Assembly: GCF_000829375.1 (NCBI RefSeq)
Contig: NZ_AP014624.1
Span: 4,774,001-4,838,000 of the forward strand
DNA length: 64,000 bases
Reading direction: 5' to 3'
Source of the DNA: Chryseobacterium sp. StRB126
Lineage (GTDB): Bacteria > Bacteroidota > Bacteroidia > Flavobacteriales > Weeksellaceae
The translations under genes were made by a program, and so were the position numbers. Under the pieces are notes generated by a model. It was not told where the DNA came from. It did not search any database and was given only the letters and a program-made list of their open reading frames with translations. Position 1 is the first letter of the stretch. Each line of letters opens with the position of its first letter. This document shows, in pieces, positions 25,891-33,173 of the stretch.

Positions 25891-26337
25891 TTATTCTTCC
25901 CAGGTGATTGGAATATATATGGTAATGTATCCGTCATCGTCTATATTATCATCTGATACAGCAGCAATTACTGTTCCATAACCTACCCAGCCTCCCTGAC
26001 CTTGGATACCTGAGAACTCATAAGTTCCTTCCGGAAGATCTTCCTCAGAATATTGCGGAAGGGCTCCGTAATTATTTTGCCCAGTGAAATACTCATCTCC
26101 TGTAGCAGTATTTTTGGCAACAAAACCTCCCAGATCAAATCCTGACCCTGAAAGCATTTTAGTTCCACTTTTGGATATAAGTCCATAACGAACAGGATAT
26201 GTTTTTGTTTTTGCGTCCTGAACAGAAACTTCTGTACAAGCTTTAGATGGAGCTTCTACAACATCAGTAGAAGAAAACGAAGTGGTAACAGTCAGCAGTC
26301 CTACTACAGCTGCTACTGTAAAAATTGATTTTTTCAT
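25891..26337 (-). CDS. secreted protein of unknown function
   Basis: 148 residues. It has a Sec signal peptide (MKKSIFTVAAVVGLLTVTTSFSS) and a short mature body with a SGSGFDLGGFVAKN segment and an acidic C-terminal third (SDDNIDDDGYITIYI). Only one Cys is visible (SKACTEV). No domain recognised. It stands alone with its own promoter box (26359-26366, TACTTTTG) and terminator. Confidence 0.6.
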   Translation of the reverse strand: MKKSIFTVAAVVGLLTVTTSFSSTDVVEAPSKACTEVSVQDAKTKTYPVRYGLISKSGTKMLSGSGFDLGGFVAKNTATGDEYFTGQNNYGALPQYSEEDLPEGTYEFSGIQGQGGWVGYGTVIAAVSDDNIDDDGYITIYIPITWEE

Positions 26338-26693
26338 ATTGAAAGTAATTTAGTTTTCCAAAAGTAGGCATCATAAATTAATTCAACAAAAACTAAGGAT
26401 TAACTATACTTTACAAATTCCTTCTCCTAAAAATCCTCTGGCATAACCAAGGAACTATGATGAATCTCGTTTAGAAGATTAATTTTCGAATCTGAAAGCT
26501 ACAATTTTCTTTCACAAACCGGATGCTTAACTTTTCAATATCCATCCTATTATTATGAGATTTATCAGGATTTAAAATTAATACCATCCTTTTATTATCA
26601 ACTTTAACACTCTTTAACTGAAATTTGGCTTCATAATTGAAAATAAAACTAAATCTAAAGTCGTTTTGGCTTAAGCTTATTAAAATTTGAATT
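26338..26693. other. intergenic region with a doubtful reverse ORF
   Basis: It carries the promoter box of the gene at 25891 near its left end. A reverse-strand ORF (26471-26761) overlaps the start of the next gene and has no credible start; its C-terminal part reads protein-like (MDIEKLSIRFVKENC). It could be a gene remnant but is not called. Nothing else was seen. Confidence 0.35.
26359..26390 (-). promoter_or_regulatory. promoter of the secreted protein gene at 25891
   Basis: On the minus strand TTTG (26387-26390) and TACTTTTG (26359-26366) are 20 bp apart, matching the -33/-7 consensus, about 22 bp before the ATG. Confidence 0.7.
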
Positions 26694-27251
26694 ATGAGAA
26701 AGATAGTATTAGCAGGTTTTTTATCCGTTTTCTTATTAACGGCCTGCAAGAAGGACGACAAAGTTGCTGAGAAATCACTGGAAGAGCAAAAGCTTGAATT
26801 CCAATCAAGACAGCTTGAAATAGAGAGACAAAAACTGGCTATTGAAAAAGAAAAGCTGGTGTATGAAGCTCAGAAAAAAGCAGATAGCATCTCTGAAACC
26901 AAAAAAGCAAAAGCTACTGCTGAAAATAATTCGAAACCAAAAGTGATAAGAGAAACAAGAACGGTATACCGCGACAGAAGCTCTAATTCCAACTCAGGAG
27001 GCGGAAGCAACGGTGGATATGCTGACAACGGAAGTAGTGCTTCACAAGGAACTACTCAGAAAAAAGGAATGAGTAAAGCAGCCAAAGGTACTATCATTGG
27101 TACTGTAGGTGGTGCCGCTGTAGGAGCTATTGTTGCTAAGAAAAACAGAGGACTGGGTGCTGTAATCGGAGGTGTGGTAGGTGGAGCTACCGGATACACT
27201 ATTGGTAGATCACAGGATAGAAAAGACGGAAGAGTACAACCGAGAAGATAA
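26694..27251 (+). CDS. glycine-zipper lipoprotein with a coiled-coil segment
   Basis: 185 residues. The lipobox LLTAC (Cys18) gives a lipoprotein. Residues about 25-65 form a charged helix (LEEQKLEFQSRQLEIERQKL) predicted to be a coiled coil, then a Ser/Gly linker. The C-terminal part has a glycine-zipper pattern: AAKGTIIGTVGGAAVGAIVA and AVIGGVVGGATGYTIGR. Glycine-zipper (YMGG-type) proteins sit in the cell envelope; the role here is unknown. It ends 21 bp before a terminator. Confidence 0.8.
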   Translation: MRKIVLAGFLSVFLLTACKKDDKVAEKSLEEQKLEFQSRQLEIERQKLAIEKEKLVYEAQKKADSISETKKAKATAENNSKPKVIRETRTVYRDRSSNSNSGGGSNGGYADNGSSASQGTTQKKGMSKAAKGTIIGTVGGAAVGAIVAKKNRGLGAVIGGVVGGATGYTIGRSQDRKDGRVQPRR

Positions 27252-27271
27252 TTTTTTTCACCATAACATAT

Positions 27272-27303
27272 AAAGATTGCTTATTTTTAGGCAATCTTTT
27301 TTT
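27272..27303 (+). terminator. terminator of the glycine-zipper lipoprotein
   Basis: AAAGATTGC / GCAATCTTT with a 10-base loop, then TTTT. The next gene's ATG follows at once at 27304, so that gene must have its promoter upstream of or within the hairpin, or read through. Confidence 0.85.
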
Positions 27304-28938
27304 ATGATATTAATTCTCTGTTCCACTATTTTTCTTCTACCAGTCTTATCCGGACTCGGGAAAATCATGGAAAAATTCTGTGGGATTTTATTTCAGGGAA
27401 TCTCAGGAAAAATTATTTCAGGAATTATGGGAGTAAGTCTTGTATGGACTGCTATTTCTTTTTTTATTCCCTTAAATATTTATGTAGAAATCCCTACTGT
27501 TTTATTAGGTCTACTCTACTTTTTAAAAAAAAAATTATACCAGGAATTCTATTGGTTTTCAAAAAAAGATACCCTTGTAATAGCATTCATTTCCGCTATT
27601 ATATTATTTACCGGAGCCTATTATCCTTATATATTGGATCATTTCGGATATTATGTTCCCACCATTAAATGGCTGACAGAATATGGACTTATTAAGGGAA
27701 TTTCCAATCTGGACCTTACTTTGGGACAAATGTCGGTGTGGCATATTTTTCAGGCAGGGTTTTCCAATTTTTCAGATCCTTTTCTGAGAATCAATTCAAT
27801 CCTACTAATTATCTATAGCATTTATAGTGTTGAAAGAAAAAACTGGATTCATCTATGTTTTCTCCCGGTTTTATTACTTTTTGCACAGTCGCCAAGCCCG
27901 GATCTTCCGGTTATTATCTTTTCTTTAATTATCTTAAACGAAATGATATCCGGAAATAAAAACATCAGTCTACTCTTTGCCTTTTCAGCTTTTGTTTTTA
28001 CCATAAAACCAACCATGATTTGGCTGCCTCTACTGGTTTTCCTTTGTAATATTTTTATTCTCAAATCAAATTTTAAAAAACTGATTTTTGGAAGCGCCAT
28101 CTTGTTTTTATTCTTTATTAAAAATATCTGGACATTCGGATATCCTATATTCCCTGTATCTATAGGAGACTTTGGCTTCAGTTGGAAACCTAATCCTGAA
28201 GTACTGAAAACCTCTTCACAATACGCTATTCTGAAAACCTATGACATGCAGTATTCATATGAAGAAATTCAAAAGTTTTCCTCATGGGATCATATAAAGA
28301 ACTGGTTTTTTCTGAAGGGTATCAAATCAAAAATCAATATTTTTTTCATCGCATGCTTATGCATTTTTTCTGTATTTGCATGGGTAAAAAAAAAGAAACT
28401 TATTACGTTGATCTGCATTTCACTGTTAATAAAAAGCATATTTGTACTGGCTTTTTCTGCCCAATACAGATTTTTTATTGATGTATTTTTCGTTATATTT
28501 TTTGTTCTCTTCCATGAATACTTAAATAAAAGAAAATCCATTGCTGTTTTTTCTGTACTCAGTTTATTTTTTGTTTCATTATTATCTTTCCCTGGTCTTA
28601 TTCAACAATATATTCCAAGTTTTCAGCTGGGGAATTTCATGGTTGGCTTTAAAAAAGAGCAACTTTACCAACCTTCAGTTTATGAATATCATCAATTTGA
28701 TACTTTTAAGGTAGGAAATCTGAAGTTTAATGTTTCAAAAAACTATCCTTACAACTTTGAAACACCTCTTCCTGCTATTTCCGCAAGCTTTATTTTTGAC
28801 GATGCAAAAGCAGGCATTTTCCCTCAACCTATCAACAAAAATGATGTTTCAAAAGGATTTATCTGGAAGACAATGACTTCTGAAGAAAAAAAGGAAGCAG
28901 CAGCGACTATTAATATTATCGAAAAAATTCATAAATAG
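27304..28938 (+). CDS. polytopic membrane protein, LIC_10190-like (GT-C-like)
   Basis: 544 residues from the ATG; the earlier in-frame TTG (27277) lies in the terminator stem and is rejected. About ten or more hydrophobic segments and a C-terminal soluble part of about 120 residues (from about residue 430) with an aromatic-rich stretch (VYEYHQFDTFKVGN). The loop after the third or fourth helix has YYPYILDHFGYYVPTIKW, compatible with a GT-C-type glycosyltransferase fold, but no clear catalytic pair is assured. The family is found in Bacteroidota and Leptospira as membrane proteins of unknown function. Followed 50 bp later by aroC. Confidence 0.55.
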   Translation: MILILCSTIFLLPVLSGLGKIMEKFCGILFQGISGKIISGIMGVSLVWTAISFFIPLNIYVEIPTVLLGLLYFLKKKLYQEFYWFSKKDTLVIAFISAIILFTGAYYPYILDHFGYYVPTIKWLTEYGLIKGISNLDLTLGQMSVWHIFQAGFSNFSDPFLRINSILLIIYSIYSVERKNWIHLCFLPVLLLFAQSPSPDLPVIIFSLIILNEMISGNKNISLLFAFSAFVFTIKPTMIWLPLLVFLCNIFILKSNFKKLIFGSAILFLFFIKNIWTFGYPIFPVSIGDFGFSWKPNPEVLKTSSQYAILKTYDMQYSYEEIQKFSSWDHIKNWFFLKGIKSKINIFFIACLCIFSVFAWVKKKKLITLICISLLIKSIFVLAFSAQYRFFIDVFFVIFFVLFHEYLNKRKSIAVFSVLSLFFVSLLSFPGLIQQYIPSFQLGNFMVGFKKEQLYQPSVYEYHQFDTFKVGNLKFNVSKNYPYNFETPLPAISASFIFDDAKAGIFPQPINKNDVSKGFIWKTMTSEEKKEAAATINIIEKIHK

Positions 28939-28976
28939 AACAAATGCCGAAACTTTATTATCTGAAGAAAAAAAGG

Positions 28977-28984
28977 TAATTTTG
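28977..28984 (+). promoter_or_regulatory. -7 box of aroC (TAATTTTG), nearly leaderless
   Basis: TAATTTTG ends only 4 bases before the aroC ATG. In Bacteroidota the start site lies about 4-5 bases after this box, so the mRNA would start at or next to the AUG. Confidence 0.55.
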
Positions 28985-28988
28985 TATC

Positions 28989-30059
28989 ATGTTCAATTCA
29001 TTAGGTAATCTTCTTAGTCTTACAACATTTGGAGAAAGTCACGGAGTGGCTTATGGCGGTATCATCAATAATTTTCCGGCAGGTTTAACGGTAGATCTCG
29101 ATAAGGTTCAATATGAACTGAATCGAAGAAAACCCGGCCAGTCTGCTATTGTTACTCAAAGAAAAGAAAGCGACACAGTAAAGTTTCTTTCCGGGATCTT
29201 TGATGGGAAAACAACAGGTACGCCCATCGGTTTTATCATTGAAAACGAAAATCAGAAATCAAAGGATTATGACCATATTGCTCAGGCTTATCGTCCTAGT
29301 CATGCTGATTTCACTTATGATCAAAAATTTGGTTTAAGAGATTATCGTGGCGGTGGAAAATCTTCGGCAAGGGAAACCATGAACTGGGTAGTTGCCGGAG
29401 CATTAGCTAAACAACTTTTACCAGAGATTGAAATCAATGCTTATGTTTCGTCTGTAGGTGATATTTTCTGTGAAAAACCATACCAGGCTCTTGACTTTTC
29501 TCAAACGGAAAGCAATGATGTACGTTGCCCGGATGCGGAGACGGCAGAAAAAATGATTGCCAAAATCAAAGAAATTAAAAAAGAAGGAAATACCATTGGA
29601 GGAACCATTACCTGCGTTATCAAAAACGTTCCTGTAGGAATTGGTGAGCCTATATTTTCCAAACTTCAGGCAGAACTGGCAAAAGCAATGCTGAATATCA
29701 ATGCCTGCAAAGGTTTTGAATATGGAAGTGGTTTCTGTGGAGCAAAAATGACAGGAAAAGAACATAATGACCAGTTCAACACCGATTTCTCTACAAAATC
29801 CAACTTATCAGGTGGTATTCAAGGTGGTATTTCTAACGGAATGGATATTTATTTCCGTGTAGCCTTTAAGCCTGTCGCTACTATTTTAAGACCTCAGGAC
29901 AGTATTGATAAGGAAGGAAATCCTGTTATTGTAGAAGGAAAAGGCCGTCACGATCCATGTGTAGTGCCAAGAGCCGTTCCTGTAGTGGAAAGCCTTGCTG
30001 CATTTGTATTGGCCGACTTATTTTTGATTAATAAAACAAGAAACATCAATAATTTTTAA
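28989..30059 (+). CDS. aroC: chorismate synthase
   Basis: 356 residues. It makes chorismate from EPSP using reduced FMN. The start [20 protein letters not shown] contains the signature GESHG, and [20 protein letters not shown], then [20 protein letters not shown] and the late [16 protein letters not shown] are all present. It lies alone between a membrane protein gene and a thioredoxin-like gene. Confidence 0.97.
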   Translation: MFNSLGNLLSLTTFGESHGVAYGGIINNFPAGLTVDLDKVQYELNRRKPGQSAIVTQRKESDTVKFLSGIFDGKTTGTPIGFIIENENQKSKDYDHIAQAYRPSHADFTYDQKFGLRDYRGGGKSSARETMNWVVAGALAKQLLPEIEINAYVSSVGDIFCEKPYQALDFSQTESNDVRCPDAETAEKMIAKIKEIKKEGNTIGGTITCVIKNVPVGIGEPIFSKLQAELAKAMLNINACKGFEYGSGFCGAKMTGKEHNDQFNTDFSTKSNLSGGIQGGISNGMDIYFRVAFKPVATILRPQDSIDKEGNPVIVEGKGRHDPCVVPRAVPVVESLAAFVLADLFLINKTRNINNF

Positions 30060-30076
30060 TATAAATATTTTTGGTA

Positions 30077-30640
30077 ATGAAAAACTACTGGGATCAGGGA
30101 ATTTCTTTTGAAGAATACCTTCAAATTGCACAACAAAGATTAGACAATCCTGCCAACGAACAGGAAATTGAATATAAACAATATTATGAACTGGGGCTTC
30201 AGAGAATGGACAGAACTGTAAAAAAGTATGTTCCGGATGAAGATCAGAGAAAAGAATTAGAAGCTAAGAATTTCGATGGAAAGATTTTAATCATTTCTGA
30301 GGCTTGGTGTGGAGATGCCAGTGCAACCGTTCCTGCCATATTTAAATTCTTTGAAGGGCATAATGAAATAAGAGTTTTTTTAAGAGACAGTGATAAGAGC
30401 CTTATCAATCAATTTTTAACCAACGGTACAGAGTCTATTCCTAAAGTATTGATCTTGGATAAAGATTTTAATGTAAAAAATTCATGGGGACCACGTCCAA
30501 AGTATGGTTATGAATTACTGATGAAATATAAAGCAGATCCTGAAGGTTATCCAAAAGATACTTTCTATAATGACCTGCAGATCTATTATGCTAAAAACAG
30601 AGGAAAAGATGCCGTTCAGGAAATCTTAGATCTGTTATAA
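30077..30640 (+). CDS. thioredoxin-like protein with WCGD in place of CxxC
   Basis: 187 residues from ATG at 30077; the TTG at 30071 is not needed. The fold is thioredoxin-like: ILIISEAWCGDASATVPAIF has only the first Cys (residue 78; WCGDA), so the second redox Cys is missing. Later ESIPKVLILDKDFNVKNSWG gives the cis-proline. The N-terminal 65 residues are helical and acidic. Cytoplasmic. It is followed after 10 bp by a TlpA-like gene. A redox role with a single Cys is possible but unproven. Confidence 0.8.
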   Translation: MKNYWDQGISFEEYLQIAQQRLDNPANEQEIEYKQYYELGLQRMDRTVKKYVPDEDQRKELEAKNFDGKILIISEAWCGDASATVPAIFKFFEGHNEIRVFLRDSDKSLINQFLTNGTESIPKVLILDKDFNVKNSWGPRPKYGYELLMKYKADPEGYPKDTFYNDLQIYYAKNRGKDAVQEILDLL

Positions 30641-30650
30641 AAAACAGGAT

Positions 30651-31190
30651 ATGAAAAAAAGTATCATTTATATTGTAATTATTGCCATCATCGGTATTGT
30701 TCTATTTGTACCAGGAGTAAAGGATTTTTTGAAAAATCAATTCTTCCCCATTGCTACCATTGAAAATGCCGTACATATCAATGAAGAAGATTATGATGTA
30801 GAACTTAAAGGAATCAACGCACCAAGTACCAACCTTAAGAATTTTAAGAACAAAGCTGTTTTCCTTAATTTTTGGGGAACATGGTGCCCACCGTGCAGAA
30901 AAGAATGGCCATCTATTCAAAAACTGTATGATTCCAGAAAAGATCATGTAGATTTTGTTCTTATTGCCATGAATGATAAAGAAGAAGATGTAAGAAAATT
31001 TTTAAAGGAAAATAATTATACAGTGCCGGTATATATTGCTCAAAGCCCTATATCTGAAAAAATTCTTCCTAAGGTTTTCCCTACCACTTTCCTTCTGGAT
31101 AAAACAGGCAGAATCCTTATTAAGGAAGATGCCACAAAAGACTGGGACTCAGAGACCGTACACCAGTTTATTGATAATATCATCAAATAA
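30651..31190 (+). CDS. TlpA/ResA-like thioredoxin, membrane-anchored
   Basis: 179 residues. An N-terminal hydrophobic anchor (MKKSIIYIVIIAIIGIVLFV) is followed by a periplasmic thioredoxin domain with FLNFWGTWCPPCRKEWPSIQ (Cys79 and Cys82) and FPTTFLLDKTGRI (cis-Pro). This is the TlpA/ResA class that reduces envelope disulfides or helps cytochrome c maturation. It overlaps the preceding thioredoxin-like gene's transcript (10-bp gap). Confidence 0.9.
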   Translation: MKKSIIYIVIIAIIGIVLFVPGVKDFLKNQFFPIATIENAVHINEEDYDVELKGINAPSTNLKNFKNKAVFLNFWGTWCPPCRKEWPSIQKLYDSRKDHVDFVLIAMNDKEEDVRKFLKENNYTVPVYIAQSPISEKILPKVFPTTFLLDKTGRILIKEDATKDWDSETVHQFIDNIIK

Positions 31191-31241
31191 TTTTTTAACT
31201 AAATTTTATAATTTGTTGGTACAGGATTTGTGAAATTTATA

Positions 31242-31616
31242 ATGTTGAAAAATTTGTTTAAATCCAAACACAAAATGAAATATTCAAAATTAAATCTTGC
31301 AAAAGAAGCTATTAGTCACAAGGGCTTTGTAAAAAAGATCCCTGATATTTTCAGAATGGTAAAAATGTGGAGAAAAGGAGTTTATCCTATAAAATCCATT
31401 GACATTATTCTTCCGCTATTAGGAATTTTATATGTCATCTCTCCTATTGACCTTCTTCCTGAATTTGCCATCCCGGTACTTGGAGTTATGGACGATTTGG
31501 CAGTATTGTCACTTACCATTCCAAAACTTATCAAAGAGGTTGATAAATTCTTACTTTGGGAAGCTGAACAAAAATATAATGGCACCCAAGTGATTGATGC
31601 CGAAATCGTAAAATAA
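31242..31616 (+). CDS. YkvA family (DUF1232) small membrane protein
   Basis: 124 residues from ATG (a GTG at 31230 is an alternative, and an ATG at 31275 another). The DUF1232 core is YPIKSIDIILPLLGILYVIS, then PIDLLPEFAIPVLGVMDDLA, the typical SPIDLIPDFIPxLGxxDD block. Function unknown; the family is linked to membranes. A terminator follows at 31636. Confidence 0.85.
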   Translation: MLKNLFKSKHKMKYSKLNLAKEAISHKGFVKKIPDIFRMVKMWRKGVYPIKSIDIILPLLGILYVISPIDLLPEFAIPVLGVMDDLAVLSLTIPKLIKEVDKFLLWEAEQKYNGTQVIDAEIVK

Positions 31617-31635
31617 TAGTTTATTTATATTTTTC

Positions 31636-31669
31636 AAAACCATTCTGTGAGTTCCAGAATGGTTTTTTT
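31636..31669 (+). terminator. terminator of the YkvA gene
   Basis: AAAACCATTCTG and CAGAATGGTTTT with a 7-base loop, then T-run. Confidence 0.9.
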
Positions 31670-31713
31670 ATGAGCAAATGGGCGATAAATTTTTAAGCCT
31701 TATTTCAAATCCT

Positions 31714-31721
31714 TAAATTTG
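31714..31721 (+). promoter_or_regulatory. -7 box of the pyrE-pyrF fusion gene (TAAATTTG)
   Basis: Exact TAnnTTTG, 19 bases before the ATG. Confidence 0.65.
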
Positions 31722-31740
31722 CAATATCTAATAAAAAATA

Positions 31741-33120
31741 ATGGAAAGTAAAAAAGAATTCTTTTTGGAGTGCTACAAGCTAGGCATCATTAAATTTGGA
31801 AGGTTTACCTTGAAAAGTGGTATCGAAAGCCCTTTTTATGTAGACTTAAGACCTTTGGCTTCAGATCCTAAAATCTTAAAAAATCTGGCTAATTATTTAT
31901 TGGAAATGCTTCCGTTGGATAATTTTGATTTAATATGTGGAGTTCCTTATGCTGCTCTTCCTATGGCAACAGCAATGTCACTGGAAAGCTATATTCCATT
32001 AATTATTAAAAGAAAAGAAGCGAAAAGTTATGGTACCAAGAAACTGATTGAAGGAATTTATCAGAAGGGGCAAAATTGTCTATTGGTAGAAGATGTTATC
32101 ACTTCAGGAAAATCTTTGCTAGAGACCATTCCGGAAATAGAACAGGAAGATCTTAAAGTTTCCGACATTGTAGTAGTACTGGACAGAGAACAGGGCGGAA
32201 AACAACTTTTAGAAAGCAAAGGATATAGAGTACATACTCTTTTCAATATTTCGGAAGTATGTGGCGTTCTTCAGGAAACTGGTGAATTATCAGACGAAGA
32301 AGTGAAGAGAATTCAGGACTTCTTACAGGGTAATCACATTCAGTTTGCAGAAGAAACCAGAGCTTCTTATGAACAAAAGCTAAGCAATACCCAACATTCT
32401 GTTTCAAAAAAATTACTGGAAACAGCTTTAGCAAAAAAATCTAACCTGATTGCTTCTGCTGATGTTACAACTACTCAGGAATTGTTAGCATTTGCTGAAA
32501 AAGTGGGTCCGCACATCACTGCTTTAAAGACACACATTGATATTATTTCTGATTTTGAGTATGAAAAAACAATTACTCCTTTAAAAGAAATTGCTGCAAG
32601 ACACCAGTTCTTATTAATGGAAGACAGAAAATTTGCAGACATCGGAAATACTCAGGAATTACAATTTACAAGTGGAGTTTTCAAAATTACAGATTGGGCT
32701 GATTTTGTAACTTCTCAGGTTATTGGTGGTTTTGAATCTCTAGATTGCTTCAAAAATGTAGGAGTAGTAGCGATTGTTGGAATGTCTTCCAAAGGTGCAT
32801 TAACTACAGCCAGCTATCGTGAAGAAGCATTAAAAGTAGCCATATCTCATCCTAATGTAATCGGTGGAGTTTCTCAGAATAAAATCCCTGAAGATCTTTT
32901 ACTATTCACTCCAGGGGTAAACCTTGCAGATTCAGGAGATGGAAAAGGACAACAATATAATACTCCGGAACACGTTTTCAAAACTTTACACACAGATTTC
33001 ATCATTGTAGGAAGAGGAATTTATAAGTCTGAAGATCCGGAGGCAGCAGCAGTTACCTATAAAAATGAAGGTTGGAATGCCTATATTAATTCTTTGGAAA
33101 AAAAAGCAATTCAGAACTAA
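31741..33120 (+). CDS. pyrEF: fused orotate phosphoribosyltransferase / OMP decarboxylase (UMP synthase layout)
   Basis: 459 residues. The N-terminal about 200 residues are OPRT: FGRFTLKSGIESPFYVDLRP and the PRPP loop LLVEDVITSGKS (residues 114-125). After a short linker, residues about 220-459 are OMP decarboxylase: SADVTTTQELL, the catalytic LLMEDRKFADIGNT (DxKxxD at 295-300), and the C-terminal IIVGRGIYKS. The two enzymes make UMP from orotate. The order OPRT-ODCase matches animal UMP synthase and some bacterial fusions. All active residues appear intact. Confidence 0.95.
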   Translation: MESKKEFFLECYKLGIIKFGRFTLKSGIESPFYVDLRPLASDPKILKNLANYLLEMLPLDNFDLICGVPYAALPMATAMSLESYIPLIIKRKEAKSYGTKKLIEGIYQKGQNCLLVEDVITSGKSLLETIPEIEQEDLKVSDIVVVLDREQGGKQLLESKGYRVHTLFNISEVCGVLQETGELSDEEVKRIQDFLQGNHIQFAEETRASYEQKLSNTQHSVSKKLLETALAKKSNLIASADVTTTQELLAFAEKVGPHITALKTHIDIISDFEYEKTITPLKEIAARHQFLLMEDRKFADIGNTQELQFTSGVFKITDWADFVTSQVIGGFESLDCFKNVGVVAIVGMSSKGALTTASYREEALKVAISHPNVIGGVSQNKIPEDLLLFTPGVNLADSGDGKGQQYNTPEHVFKTLHTDFIIVGRGIYKSEDPEAAAVTYKNEGWNAYINSLEKKAIQN

Positions 33121-33148
33121 AATCTTATAAAGTATATACAAAATAAGC

Positions 33149-33156
33149 TATATTTG
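33149..33156 (+). promoter_or_regulatory. -7 box of the M1-like outer-membrane gene (TATATTTG)
   Basis: Exact match, 17 bases before a TTG start. No -33 partner was found. Confidence 0.55.
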
Positions 33157-33173
33157 AGCTTTATCACGGATAT

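Noticed and set aside
26471..26761. 96-residue minus-strand ORF
   Set aside because: Its N-terminal part is antisense to the glycine-zipper lipoprotein and it has no good start; only the C-terminal half looks protein-like, so it is noted as a possible remnant and not called.
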